The notes under the pieces were generated by a model. The model did not search any database, was not told where the DNA came from, and worked only from the letters and a program-made list of their open reading frames with translations. A program made the translations under genes and the position numbers. Shown here piece by piece: positions 23,022-34,823 of a DNA stretch of 64,000 nt (its first letter is position 1; every line of letters starts with the position of its first letter). This DNA comes from Tetracentron sinense (taxonomy: Eukaryota; Streptophyta; Magnoliopsida; Trochodendrales; Trochodendraceae): assembly GCA_015143295.1 (NCBI GenBank), contig CM026556.1, forward strand, positions 17,298,547 through 17,362,546, given 5' to 3'.

Positions 23022-23839
23022 TTGTTAAGCATATATCAGAATTAATAATCCAGTGCAAACATGCCTTAAATTCTTTAACTCAAGAATGGAAGTAACGTGT
23101 TCTGCATGTTTTTCACTGCACAAAATGCCACTTGGAGGCACGTCTACAGATAAAAATGAAAACACAATAGAAAAAACGGTTAGCATTTATTTGGATTCAC
23201 CATTATTTTGTATTTTAACTTGTTTTATACCGCATAACCGTCTACAGATTTTGTAGTAAAAAAATCCATTTGGAGGTATGACCCTGTCTTAAAGAAAACC
23301 AAAATGCATCTGAATCTTTTGCTATAAAAATTAGATTGGTCCCATGAAATTTGATTCTAGTCAAGAAAACATGTTTTTAGACGTTTCTCTAAAACCACTG
23401 TAAAAAATTAAATAAAATGATCCCTCTGTCTCCCTCCTCAATACCACATATAGATCAAACGGCAAATCATCCCTTTTTTTAATTGGTAAGATAATTGTTT
23501 CATTAATGAGCAAAGAGAAAAATATAGAAAGAAGTTCAATGGCAAGTAACCTCAAAGAATACAATATTAGATAGAAAGTATCAACTTCCTAACCCCTATT
23601 CGAACTACATTCACAAACAAACTGAACCAAATCATCCACCTCCCTATGAGTAGAGCTCCAAAAGAGTAGCAGTTGGCAAATCCACAGGCCCAAGAAAGGC
23701 AACATATTCTGATTTTGACTACAGAAAGATGGCACGGCTTTTTCATCAACACTTTTCACCCTTAATATGTTAAATTATATTAATTAGATCATATTTTCAA
23801 AATAACATTACTTAGAAAAACAAAGTATAAAGGAATTGC
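23022..23839. other. LCAT3-like intron 5
   Basis: Contains two loosely repeated segments sharing 'cgtctacagat' (near 23143 and 23239). Nothing coding recognised. Confidence 0.4.
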
Positions 23840-23891
23840 CTTGAAACGGGCACACGATGCAAATCCACTTGTTTACATACTGTGCAAATAC
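23840..23891 (-). CDS. LCAT3-like exon 5
   Basis: 52 bp after acceptor 'caacag'. Reads VFAQYVNKWICIVCPFQ. The donor is 'caag|gcaatt', GC instead of GT. GC donors are used at low frequency in plants, so this may splice poorly rather than not at all. Confidence 0.8.
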
Positions 23892-24032
23892 CTGTTGATG
23901 GACAATTTAGATCACAAGTCATTCCTCTCATGGCACAAAACTCCGCATACATTCCAAACAACAAGGATAAATTATTCAACTAGTCACCAAGATAGATAGA
24001 TAGACAGATAAAAAGAAGAAACGTATGCGCAC

Positions 24033-24168
24033 ATCAGGATAGAGCGAGAGGAAACACAACATAAGAAGTTCACCCATTGAATGTGAAATAATATTCACTT
24101 TTCTCCCCCCAGAAGCCTTGTATGCAGCAGCCAATTTTACTTTCAGACCATCCAATATTTTTTCAATT
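24033..24168 (-). CDS. LCAT3-like exon 4 with nucleophile Ser
   Basis: Acceptor 'ttggcag'. Reads IEKILDGLKVKLAAAYKASG, then GRKVNIISHSMGELLM. HSMG carries the catalytic serine; the following Gly of the family's SHSMGG is Glu here. It ends in SLYPD at donor 'gat|gtgcgc', a weak but legal GT. Confidence 0.85.
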
Positions 24169-24326
24169 CTGCCAACAGAACCATCCTAAAGCTGTGAATA
24201 TTTGACAGTTCATAATATGCAAGTTCAAGGAACTCTAACAGTCATTAATTCATAACAGTTGGCAAGGCTTGGTTCACCTGAGGATCATATAACCAACCAA
24301 AAATTAACAAGTATATAATTGACTAC

Positions 24327-24461
24327 CTATTGCTTTGCCGGAAGTCATAACCATATCCAAACAACGTAGTTCCCTTCTTGTAAATGATAGACGTCTGTCA
24401 TAAGCATATCAATCATATCATGGAAATGATAGACGTCTGTCAAATCTATACATTTTGTAAA
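24327..24461 (-). CDS. LCAT3-like exon 3, frame-shifted
   Basis: Acceptor 'ttccag', then FTKCIDLTDVYHFHDMIDML. The family continues with a GCGYKKGTT stretch. Here a second copy of the 19 bases encoding the TDVYHF region replaces GCGY, adding seven bases net. The downstream codons KGTTLFGYGYDFRQSN survive, but in another frame. Donor 'atag|gtagtc'. With the insert removed (128 bp), exon phases 2-3-4 agree, which supports the shift being a true later change. Confidence 0.85.
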
Positions 24462-26287
24462 CTGGAACATCAAGAAAAGGAGTATTATCTGAGAGATAAA
24501 GACATAAAAACAAAAATAAATTGTTAGAGTCAAAAGCATAAGTACAATAATACATTTTTGCCATACTAATACCAGATGGCATCTCTCAAATGATAAGGAG
24601 TCAAATAACTTTAACTTTTCTCGTATGTGTTAAGATTTACATGGAAGAAAAATATTCCAGAAAAGCATATCTTATGCACTTCATTTTTTATTTTATGAAT
24701 ATCTTATATCTATTGACATTTTCGTACATATCATTTTACCCCTAGTATCCAGAAAAGAGACAAATAAAGAGAGAGAGAGAGGAAGATAATTTCCTACAGT
24801 ATTCTCAAAGCAAATATATGATTAATATATATTCATTGGACAAGGAACTGATAAACTCATTTTGTATTGTGACAAATGGCAGAAGGAATCATCTCTTCGT
24901 TAAAGATTTCTTGTGACATTGAGAAATTACGAGGAGAGGAATTGTGTAAGTTAACGTCAAGGACTCAAGCTACTTTTTCATAATAACTTCTTTTTGGTTA
25001 AACACAAGTAATGCATACACCCAAACATACACACACACGCCTTAGGGAACCAGGCCATTGCACTTCAATATTGAAAAAAATGACCGACTAGACGCACTAA
25101 GCTAATCAAATTTAAGTAAAGTTTCGACTGAGTATCATGGTCTTGGTTTCTAAACCTAAGTTAACTCTATCCATCCATGAAATTAATGAATGTTAAAGTG
25201 TATATGCCAAGGTCACTAGAAATTTATGCAGTAATAAATAGATCCATACCCCTGCACTTCTAACATTAACTTCAAGCTTGTACTATTTTCTACTTTCAAA
25301 AACATAAGTAGTTTTGATTAACAAAATGGGGCAAAGTTTCTACTAAACTGCTTCTGAGTATTGAATAAATAAAGGAACATCTAGAACACCTTATAACCCG
25401 ATATGGATGAGTTTTTGGACGTAGTTTGACTGAGATAATAACCATGTGATTAGCTGGCATTTAAACTACTAACAGGGAGACAACTGATGAACAATTTAAA
25501 TGCTATAGATTGATGTAGGGGAAATGAAGTCATTTGAAGAGCACAACTACAAGCCATTCAAACCTTCATTGAATCTTAAGTGCATAATACTGTTAACTAA
25601 AGATTATATGCATTTATAAAGCTTTACTAAATTCCTTATGGTTTTCAGAAATGCTAGTGTACCTACGAACTAATTGTAAGTTGTAACAGTTTGGAATTTG
25701 ATGCATCATTTTTTTTTTTTAAATCTCAGTTGTTTCAAGAAGTCTCATCATCAATGCATCATCCCAAATATTTTAGGGTGGCGACACGAACCTGTTCCAT
25801 CACTCGGTTCTATTAAAACCATAACTTCGGTTAATTCATGTGTTATTAAATCGCGTGTTTCAAGAGGCTTCTCTACCATATATCATGCTTTATAGTATAA
25901 CTCCTAAAAAGATGGCAGACCCCACATTGTGATGCCAACTACCAAGCACCATCAACGTCAGTGCTGGCCTGGTGAATATGCTAGGTCCAAATGCCTTACT
26001 TTTTGCCATTACGAATCAATCAGGATCATTCACTCAATGGAACACATCTTGACGAGCTATTACCCAAAAATCATATTAATTGAGTGATCTTGCCACCTCA
26101 TGTGGGAAATTCCTCCAAGGACGGCATTATGCTAAAATGTATGTGTGGTGTATACATATATAAAAAGGAATAACAAAAACCCATGTCTTGCAATTAGCAA
26201 ATTTATAAACCCGTAAATCCATGATAATGGCAACCTACTCGTGCTCTCATTCTAAGGGAATGGCATGGACACAACTATAAATCTTAC
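24462..26287. other. LCAT3-like intron 2
   Basis: 1.8 kb of AT-rich sequence with a short GA microsatellite near 24770. No transposon or gene recognised. Confidence 0.5.
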
Positions 26288-26379
26288 CAATGAGGGGTCT
26301 AAAATATCAATTGCATAGAGTCCGTAATCATCTTCAGGTACGACAATTTCAGTGTTATCATCTACAGATTTTGTATAAC
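26288..26379 (-). CDS. LCAT3-like exon 2
   Basis: 92 bp after a polypyrimidine-'ccag' acceptor. It reads GYTKSVDDNTEIVVPEDDYG and then LYAIDILDPSL, the conserved block before the lid region. Donor 'ttg|gtaagat'. Joins exon 1 in frame. Confidence 0.9.
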
Positions 26380-26560
26380 CTGGAAAAAAAAATTCACTAC
26401 AATCAACTTCATGAGGACTATATTAAACAGAGCATATTACTAAAATAGATTGAGACATAAATATAAAAAATTGTCACCCCGCAAAAAAAAATCGGAGAGG
26501 ATCAAAGTATCAGAGCTGAAACGATTCAAAACCATAAGAGATCTCTTAGAAGAGACGGAC

Positions 26561-26786
26561 CTTTTTTGGGATTATAGATGGACCAGAGCTTCTTCTTGAA
26601 CTCCAAATTAGCTAGGAAGATTTGAACCCAAACCCTGGTCTGGAACCCGAATCTCTCATCCTTGGAATGCAAGATGGAACCTCCGATGCCAGAGACCAGA
26701 AGGAATGGATCAAGATAAGAGTTTCCATCAACGGTTTTAGATTTCCGGCCCCGGAAACAAGGGAAGAGACTACAATCACCAAGCAT
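26561..26786 (-). CDS. LCAT3-like exon 1
   Basis: 75 codons plus one base. After a short Cys-containing N-terminus comes the conserved DPFLLVSGIGGSILHSKD, then RVWVQIFLANLEFKKKLWS and IYNPKK. VSGIGGS contributes the oxyanion-side motif of the family. Donor is 'aag|gtccgt'. An upstream in-frame Met at 26810 is possible but less family-like. The start codon lies 38 bp from the DNA element at 26824. Confidence 0.88.
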
Positions 26787-26823
26787 CTCTCCGCTGGTTG
26801 GATGTTTCATATTCGGGTAAAAC

Positions 26824-27793
26824 CATGGTTTATAATATCGATACATATCAATCGATACGGGCCGATACGTATCTTATTTGGAGCTACCTGATACACTAGT
26901 ACGCTGGAAAAAAAAACTTCAGTGAATTGGGCCGATACAAGCCCAATACACTCGATCAGAGAATTTTTCAGTCAGTTTTTTTTCTCATTCCATTTACACT
27001 AGGATCCACAATACTGACCTGATACACACAACTTATTTACATAATGTATTATTAAGTAAATGATTTTACTTTCATTTACTTTAGGTTAATATATGTAAAT
27101 AAGTTTATCCATTGGTTATGATGCCCTAGCCCAACCCTACTTATCAGGAACAACTGGTTATGATGCCCCGGCCTAACCCTACTTATCAAGAGCCACTGGT
27201 TATGATGATCAGTCCTAGTCTTCAACTGACAGTTATGCAAAAATGTACCTGAGAATGTACAGCACGATAATGACTTGGACACAGTGGTGTCATCATGTCT
27301 GGACAACTTATAATGTATCACTCTACTCAATTCCTAATCCCACAATGATAGAGTATAAGTAAGCACAAAGCTCAATGGGGTATTGAGCTTCTATCATGTA
27401 TGTAATTTGATTTGTGAATACACGGGTCCATGTATTTTCATATTTTTTATTTATTAATGCAAGTGGGCTTCTATCACTTGGTTAAGTAACTATGGTTTGT
27501 ATTTTCATATATATTTATCAGCACGCACATCTTTTTTAACTTATAAATTTGTTAACTCTCATATGTATGATTATAAATGTAGTTAGAGGTCTTTATTTAG
27601 TTTGTTTTTAGCTTATATTTGCATTAAAAGATGTTTTATGCAAGGTATCCAAGTTTTTTCTTGCGTATCCTAGCTTTTTTTAGCGTATCATGAATTTTTT
27701 CGCTGTATCCAACCGATACGGTACCGATACACCAATACGTATCTTATTTTGGACTTACTGATACGGCGACCGATACCGATATTTTCAACCATG
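26824..27793. mobile_element. CATGGTT-ended non-autonomous DNA transposon (hAT- or MULE-like)
   Basis: Ends 'catggtttataatatcg' and 'gatattttcaaccatg' are inverted copies. The subterminal regions are rich in 'gatacg/cgtatc' words in both orientations. Flanks repeat 'ggtaaaac' (8 bp, hAT size), or 'gggtaaaac' (9 bp, Mutator size) if one terminal base is assigned differently. The centre carries two and a half copies of a ~45-bp repeat with 'ggttatgatgccc' (27113-27210) and no transposase. It sits 38 bp upstream of the LCAT3-like start codon, so it interrupts the 5' UTR or promoter. Confidence 0.8.
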
Positions 27794-28384
27794 GGTAAAA
27801 CTAGGGTGACGAAAGGGTTAGGTGGAGATGGAGTTAATGTTGCTGCTGCTGCCCACTGCTGCTTTGAGCAAAATTTGGAGCAAGAAGAAGATATAATAAG
27901 AGAAGTGAGGCTAGCTAGTTTAGTTGGTAAAATCTCGTCATCGTACAAGAGACCTGGGATCGATTTCACCTACATATGGTTGGGGGGATTTATGGAAGAG
28001 AGAGGGCTACCCCTCATTGTGTAGCCCATAAGTCCATAAGGCCTCCAATGAACCACAAAAAACAGTGATTAGCATACCTCCTCATTACGTTATCCAACAT
28101 ACCAATGTGTCCTCGTGTCCCCTTTAACACCCCATTTAACCCTGATTAAGCTTAACTTAAAGATTTTATGAGGCGTGGCTCAATGAGGACCGGGCATCTC
28201 AATTTCGTTACAATGGAAAGAGATTAATTTTCAGTCGGAGCTATGTGGCATTTTAGCAGAGCTGCCAGTAAATTAAATTTAAAAAAATCTAAAAGTAGCA
28301 TGTTATTCGGAAAGTGACACGTATTTTTCTGTTTGGTGAGTAGTATGCGCGCATGGTTTCTCCTACTATTTTTTTTTAGATAAG
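27794..28384. other. Former upstream region of the LCAT3-like gene
   Basis: Holds the displaced target copy and a GCT-repeat stretch (27841-27870). The open frames on both strands here match no family. Confidence 0.4.
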
Positions 28385-28880
28385 ACATGGGATCTTCTCG
28401 GCAACAGATTCTCTCTGGTAGATGCTCGAGATTAACACTCGGGCTTTTCATGACCCGTGGGAAGGCATTTAATTATAGGAGTGATAGCATGCATTGCAGA
28501 TTCCGTTGAGTGGTACACGCACACCTCCCAACTTTACCACATGTCATTTTTAAAATCTATTAACCATGGTTAAGATTCACTCATTCCTAAGGTTAAATAA
28601 TCTAACCTTAGTTTTTTTTTTAAAATTAACCTTGCTTATGATTATTTTTAATATTTTTCTCACCAAGGTTATATTATTTGACCCTAAGAATGAGTAAATC
28701 ATAACCACAGTTAATGGATGTCAAAGAGGACATGTGGCGAGCTTGGGAGGTGTGGATGTACCACCCAACAGAATGTGCAATGCATGCTACCACTACCCTA
28801 ATTAAATGCCTTCCCACGTCATGCAAAAAGTGGTGCCGAGTGTAAATCTCGGGCATCTGCCAGAGGTAATCCACAGCAAA
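28385..28880. mobile_element. Foldback element, ~230-bp arms
   Basis: The sequence from 'ggcaacagattctctctgg' to about 28620 is repeated inverted from about 28665 to 28880. Shared blocks include 'gggaaggcatttaatta', 'gtagcatgcattgcaga' and 'acctcccaa..ccacatgtc', with a small AT-rich loop near 28635. No coding capacity. Confidence 0.8.
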
Positions 28881-28973
28881 TCTTATCAATTCAGGCTGGC
28901 ATGGAGACCGCCAGCAATCGATGGAAAGGTGCTACATACGTTGTATACTCCCATTAGAGTGAGTCGGGATCCT

Positions 28974-30217
28974 TTGCAGAGACCTCTACAAGGAATCCTT
29001 GTAGACTCTACCTCTGTGTGCTACATACCCAATACCTTAACAGTTGTTGACGGAAAAAATTAAGCTTCTGTCAATCCCCGTAAGGAAACTTAATATTTTA
29101 GTAGATTTCAGCCCAGTTCTCTCTCCTCTTTACATTAAGTCACTCTTCTCTTTCCTTTTCTCTCTCTCACGTCACTTTCTTCTCTATCTCTCCCGTCACT
29201 CTCTCCCTCTCCCTCTCCCTCCCCTCCCCAAAAGCTTTAATAAAGTTTTAGTTGACTAATTACTTCGATTAGGAGAACTAAGGCTTTTGTGTAAAAATGA
29301 AAGTGCAGAAACCCTAGAAAATGTGTCTCTTTGTTTTCATCAAGTCAAATGGTAGAGTGATTTCAATGACACAGTCTGATCCAAAAGTTCGCGACTGGTT
29401 CAGGTTTTAGTGGATGACAAGTTCTGATCCACAAGTCACTCTGAAATTGGGCTATAATTGAGCCCGCATGGTTCAAGAACCACTGGCCCAATCCAGTACA
29501 AGGACTAAGCTAGGGTTTTAATGGACTAGACTAGGTTTTGACCAAACTATAGGGGCATGATGTTTAGTTTGGGCTCGCATAGAGCTGACCTAAACTCAGC
29601 TGGAACTGGAAGCCTCAAAACCTGCTACCAATCATAAGGAGGCTTTGATTCTTTGTTTCGTCTCTTTCCCTAATCCATTTTTTTTTGTATCTTAGTACTT
29701 CAATGCCACAGACTATTGCGACAATTACTCATTGTTTCTATCATTCTTTGATTCCTATAGCTCTACAGTCTCTCTAACAAGATGATCCTGTAATCCCTTA
29801 AATGATTGATTTCTACAGCTCGATATTGTGGAATTTCCCTGAACATTGTTCGATCTTGACAAATTTATCTTGTACTCAGCTCAGTTCAGCTCAATTCGTG
29901 GACACCACTAACAATAAGTATGGCTAATTCAAGATTCTCAAGTTCGAGCTATTTTCCTTAATTAGTCAACCAAAACTCCATTAAAGCTTTGGGGGAAAAG
30001 GAGAGGGACAGATGGAGAAGAAAGTGACGTGAGAGAGAGAAAAGGAAAAAAGAAGAGTGACTTAAGGTAGAGAGGAGAGAGAAATGGGCTGAAATCTACA
30101 AAAATATTAAGTTTCCTTACGGGAATCGACGGGAGTTTAATCTTTTCCATTAACAACTGTTAATACGTGGCACACAAAGATGGAGTCAACAAGGATTCCT
30201 TGTAGAGATCTCTACAG
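28974..30217. mobile_element. DNA transposon with ~280-bp TIRs
   Basis: The left TIR (28974-29265) and right TIR (29942-30217) are about 85-90% inverted copies, including a TC-rich stretch and 'gtaaggaaacttaatattt'. The right tip is a perfect 16-bp palindrome 'tgtagagatctctaca' (30201-30216). The ~680-bp interior encodes no transposase. The long TIRs suggest a Mutator-like non-autonomous element. No clear target duplication; the right end abuts the 0.9-kb repeat array mid-unit. Confidence 0.78.
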
Positions 30218-31475
30218 CTCACAAGGTGTAATTGTACATGAAAAAAAGATCAAAAAATTAGTTTCTACATCAAAAATTTTGAAGAATTAAAGAATATAAA
30301 AATATAATAGCTAAAAGTACAAGAACCAAGAAGATGATTGTATTTGGATCGAGTCACTAAAAGAGAATTTCCCTTAAGAAAAACATCTAGTCACCATTGA
30401 TTAACTCGCTAAGCTAAATACTAATACTAGATAAATAATAAAAATAATATACCTCAATAAAACTATGGGGAGTTCTAGCCATAAACGCCCCCTCTTTTTA
30501 GCACAAGCACAAATACTTTGCGGTGGGGCCCACTACCTAGGTGTTCGTCGAACTGGTAAGAGTGGGACGTTCACGGCCCTACAAGTCTACATGCAGCTAA
30601 ATCCTAAAAATAATATTTTTTTCTATAATAAAACCAAACAAAAAAAATATTAGATTATCAACTCTATAACGATAAGATTAACTTACATAAAGTAGCAATG
30701 AATATTCTTATTATGTAAGACTATTTAAGTCATAAAAATCAAATTAACAAGAATAAAATTTCAATGAAAAATCTGAATACCGACTTACCGCGAGTGAAGC
30801 TGAAAGTAAGGTGAAACATGGAATTAATTGTCCTTTTTAGAAGTTGTTGATTCTGCTTCAGAGTTTCCATATAGTTTTAATAGTGTAATTAACTACTTTA
30901 GTGAAGAAATATACTTTAGAAATCAGGAAAAAAAATCACATTATTACCAAAACAAGATAAGAAATTAAACAAAATGATAAAACTTACCATTAATAAATCC
31001 AAGAGCAAAGGGCATTCATCGACAGTAATATAGACAAAAGCAGAAGGGCAGCCAAGAGCTAGGTGAGGCCTAGGGTAAGTGGCCCTTTTGCAGAAGTCGT
31101 CGTTCACGCCCCGTTCCATATAGCTCATATGATGTAGTTGTACATGAAAAAAAATATCAAAATATCAATTTCTAAATCCAAATTTTTGAAGTAAGGAATA
31201 TAAAAAAATAATACGTAAAAGTACAAGAACCAAGAAGAGGATTGTATTTGGATCGAGTCACTAGAAGGGAATTTCCCTCAAACAAAACATTTAGTCACCA
31301 TTTATTAACTCACAAAGCTAAATACTAACACTAGATAAATAATAAAAATAATATATCTCAATAAAACTAAAGGGAGTACTAGCCATAGACGCCCTAATTT
31401 TTTAGCACGAGTACAAATACTTTGCGGTGGGGCCCACAACCTAGGTGTTTGTCGAACTGGTAAGAGTAAGACATC
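30218..31475 (-). repeat. 0.9-kb array units, first block (~1.4 copies)
   Basis: The unit in plus coordinates runs, in order: 'tccatatagctcacaaggtg'; a 'gatcgagtcactag' box; 'gactaactcgctaag'-like box; the 'gccatagacgccc' to 'gagtctacatgcagcta' GC-rich core; 'ataacgataagattaactt'; 'ccaatcaaaatggtgagact'; 'gtttccatatagttttaat'; 'gttaatgaagccgagagc'; and 'ggtaagtggcccttttgcag'. One full copy (30218-31128) and the start of a second are present. On the minus strand the last part forms a short frame with VNDDFCKRATYPRPHLALGC. Confidence 0.85.
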
Positions 31476-31609
31476 TACGGCCTGCTCATATCACCATTCA
31501 ATAGAGAAATTTATATAACGTTGTTCTCTACACCCACACATGATAGATAAGAAAAGTAAAAAAATATCAGCCATCAAAATTGAACTAAAACACAGTATAA
31601 AATTGCAAG

Positions 31610-31721
31610 CTAGTAGTCAAACTTGAGCAATGTAAACAGCAAGTCAGCAACCAATGATTCAGGGAAAGGGCCGAATTTGTTTGGCTCAATAATGTGAGCA
31701 AGCGAGTCATTCTCAACATAC
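31610..31721 (-). CDS. Last exon of an unidentified gene
   Basis: Acceptor 'atag' then an open frame encoding YVENDSLAHIIEPNKFGPF, then PESLVADLLFTLLKFDY and a TAG. The residue mix and the in-frame junction with the exon at 32437-32576 (phase 2 to phase 1, giving IDR|YVEND) suggest a genuine coding end. I do not recognise the family. Confidence 0.55.
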
Positions 31722-32436
31722 CTATCCTAAGATTATAGTTCTTTCAATTCAGGATGATAAAAGAGTCATTTTCTGCTTCAAAATGGTATGCCATCCAACT
31801 CAATCAAAATGAAGCTTATAGGTTCATATCATGTAATCATTCGTCAGAGCAAGACCTAACTACAACTCAATCAAAATGAAGTAAGGATTTCATGTAGGAA
31901 AAGGAAAAAAAATCATTACCTTATGCATTTGTTTGAAAACTCATAACTGATAAAGTATTTTGTATCCTAATCCTGCATGCATTCAATCTTGAGAATAAAT
32001 AACAGTATAAAAGATAGAAAAATACAATACAAAATTAGAACAAAGGGAAAAATACTATTACAATTGAAGGACTATGCATCTTCTTGTAGGTTCCAATTAT
32101 AATCCTTCAATAACAAAAATTCATAAAAAAATAAAATAAAACAATCGGTAAGATCTCTATTTATAGATAATCACACTGAACAAATAGACTTATATGGGAG
32201 AAGAATTACACTCAGAACATTCGCAATGGTTTTTCTCCATGTTTTACCGATTAGGTAAAGAAATAGAAAATAAAGATGAATCCTAGCGTGAGTTTTTCTT
32301 TATATAATAAAAAATAATGGTAAATCTTCACGAGCAACCTTTGTATGGTGAAAACTTTTGGGTAGTCTTCCCGTGTTTGTTGTGGAATGTATAATAGGCG
32401 CTAGCAAACAAGGTGGACAATTAAGTTAAAACTTAC

Positions 32437-32576
32437 CTGTCAATCAACATCACACATATGAAGCCAAAAAGGTGAAAAGAGTAATCTCTCTGTTTGTAAT
32501 GTCCAGCAAGAAACTCAACTCCAAAATCTCTATGAGCCAGTAGCAGATAAGCACTTGACAGTAGCAACCCTATTTT
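32437..32576 (-). CDS. Internal exon of the same unidentified gene
   Basis: Acceptor 'attcaag', 46 codons: KIGLLLSSAYLLLAHRDFGV, then EFLAGHYKQRDYSFHLF and GFICVMLIDR, donor 'cag|gtaagt'. Fully open with good splice sites and a hydrophobic start. A possible earlier exon ending MTFRG with donor 'gtaagc' lies near 34200 on the same strand, but its link is a guess. Confidence 0.55.
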
Positions 32577-34823
32577 CTTGAATAAGGATGTTTCCAAAGC
32601 AAGTAATGTATTGCACTCAACTTAAGAAAACCGAACATAATTAAAAAGTAGATGAAACAAAGCATCAATACTATATTTTCATTTGTTCACGAAGCACTTT
32701 CTCCATTTAAAATATCACACCACTTTAAGAAACAAACCATCCATGTGTACTTCTTTTACTTGTTTTTTTTTTTTTTGGGGGGGGGGGAATGAATTTCTCT
32801 ACCTTCTGGCACCCTGGCTGATGAATAAACTGTCCAATGATAGGTTCTTGTATTCTCTCTATTTCTTGCTATGAATGTTATTCAGAATAGCATGAGAAAC
32901 ATACTGCTAAACACACTGAAATCGTCCATAGGACTTAATTTTCGAGGACTCGTCTCCTTTTGTGCTTATTCACATTTAAGTTGATGACATCACCCGAATA
33001 AATAGGCACACATACAAACAGATAATGCATGGTTGCAACATATATGATGAGAAAAATTATATTATCTCCTACACCATTGTGAATATCATTCTCTTAAATT
33101 AAGTGAACCATTTAGTGCTGAATATTGTTGATTAATGAAGGGGGGATCAAAACAGTCTCTTGCGCGTTGAGCCATGGCTTGCATGAAACTGAGACCATTT
33201 AATCTGGCTGTATAGACCTGCCGTGAGGGGACTCCTGTATGCATCCATAAACAGGGTGTTGCCTCACGAGAGCTGTGAGGTCCTGCAGCTAGTTGCTTTG
33301 GCCTCAAGCTTCCTGATATGGCCATGCCATGGTAAACAGGTCATGTACAATGCATTGTGGGCATAATGGCCTGGTGACACTAAGCATGGAATCAAATCTT
33401 TTGGGAAGAGGGGAATGATTGAATCAGTCTATCGTTCCTTCTCCAACTTGTAGCTTTCTTTCATTATTGGACGAACTTCCAATACTACCTAGTGATTACT
33501 TGCAAATAATGCTGACTTCTATTTTTCATATTTATTAGATGTAGGCAAGTTTGGGCAGGTCTTCAATTATTGACTTCCAATACTACCTGGACGAAGTCAG
33601 ACATTATGGCATACACATCAGACATGTGCTAACTAAGACCCATCATTTCTAAGTTTTGTTATTTAGTTCAAAAGGCTGCTTGGTATATGTTTACTCATTT
33701 ACTAACCTAATCTCCAAATAGGAAAACTGAAACAAACATGACAAAGAAGGACCGCCATCCTCTTTTCAACATTATAGATCAAGCCATAATGTGATGTGAA
33801 GGTTCTAAAATCAACCCCAATCACGTTAAAATTGAAAGCAAAATAGGCCTGGTCAAATGCGCAAAGGTTTTGAAAACTCAGAGATTTGGATGAGGAGGGG
33901 TGTAGCCGTGTAGGACAAGAAAGCAAGAGCATCTACCCCACTGAGCAATCAGAATCCAAAATAATCCAAATGAAAGTAGAACTAAAACACGATCAAGCTC
34001 CTAACAACGGCATCTGCCCTAATTTTCCAAGAAAAAACAACCAAAATGCATCATATTCAACCATAATTTCACATAACAGAACAATCTCATTAGAAATCAG
34101 TAAGAAATCTAAGTAAACATAAACTAAACAAAGTCCGTTCAAAACTAATAAATATCAGTAAACAACGACAGTTGATGAAGAAAAATAGATTGAAAGCTTA
34201 CCCCTCTGAAAGTCATGGCTGCTGTGAATTGTAAGGCACAAAATATGAGTTATAGAAAAGGCCCTGCCTCCAACCCCGATGCACTTCCGAAAATATCTCC
34301 TATTGGCTTTCGTCATTTTTACTGGGCTAGCATTTCATTCCGAGGCTAATCTGCAGATGCCAAAAACTAAGTGAAATTGTGATTTATCCCTTTTAATAGA
34401 CAAAGATAGAGAGAGAACAAAAGGTACAAAAGTAACTTACATAATACATGGGGAAAACAAAGGATTTTGTGCTGATTGTGCTGCTATCAGATCGGAGAGA
34501 GATGCTACCAGAGTATGGTATTGTCCCCGATAAGGACCCACTGCAGAGGAACTCGACTCTCTATGACCATATTGTATAGAAAAGCTTCTGCTTGAAGCTG
34601 TTAGATTGTCCAAAGTCCATCTTCAAGTCCGGACATGTTTAAAGTCTCAAGAGATGGTTTAAAGTCTACCTTTTGTAGACTCTTCTCTCTGCTACTTATT
34701 GCAAATGTAGAAGAGTCAAAATCAAAAGTGATGCTTCCACTCTACACCTTATTATTAAAAGGGACCTCATTGGTATCACTGATGCTGCTGTTCAAATCGT
34801 CAGCTGCTGTTCAAATCGTTCAC

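Larger units (their letters stand above)
9016..26786 (-). pseudogene. LCAT3-like phospholipase A1 / lecithin:cholesterol acyltransferase-like gene, disrupted
   Basis: Eleven exons on the minus strand give about 446 codons, the length of Arabidopsis LCAT3 (At3g03310, reported as a phospholipase A1 acting on membrane phospholipids). Key motifs are present: VSGIGGSILHSK (exon 1), lipase nucleophile ISHSMG (exon 4), YVDGD (exon 10, Asp) and THRGLL (exon 11, His). Exon phases agree throughout and most introns have GT-AG ends. Five defects were found: a frame-shifting 19-bp duplication in exon 3, a GC donor after exon 5, a lost start of exon 6, an AC acceptor before exon 8, and a partial second copy of exon 10. 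Introns 7, 8 and 10 are swollen by transposons. The start is placed at 26786 because the MLGDCSLFPCF stretch fits family N-termini. Identity is strong. Loss of function is likely, but an expressed, recently damaged allele or assembly error cannot be excluded. Confidence 0.85.
31476..34823. other. Unique island inside the array
   Basis: Sequence without unit homology. It contains the two gene exons below, a G10 tract after T14 (near 32765-32788), and a GC-richer stretch at 33130-33340 that I do not recognise. The final ~35 bp repeat 'gctgctgttcaaatcgt' twice before the array resumes. Confidence 0.6.

Noticed and set aside
27749-28024. 91-codon plus-strand frame starting at the DNA element's end
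   Set aside because: Begins inside the terminal repeat and shows no domain.
30465-30653. Open frames in the GC-rich core of array units
   Set aside because: Not kept in the other copies and no family resemblance.
33086-33325. 79-codon minus-strand frame in the unique island
   Set aside because: GC-richer but without family match; both strands are partly open, so coding strand cannot be chosen.
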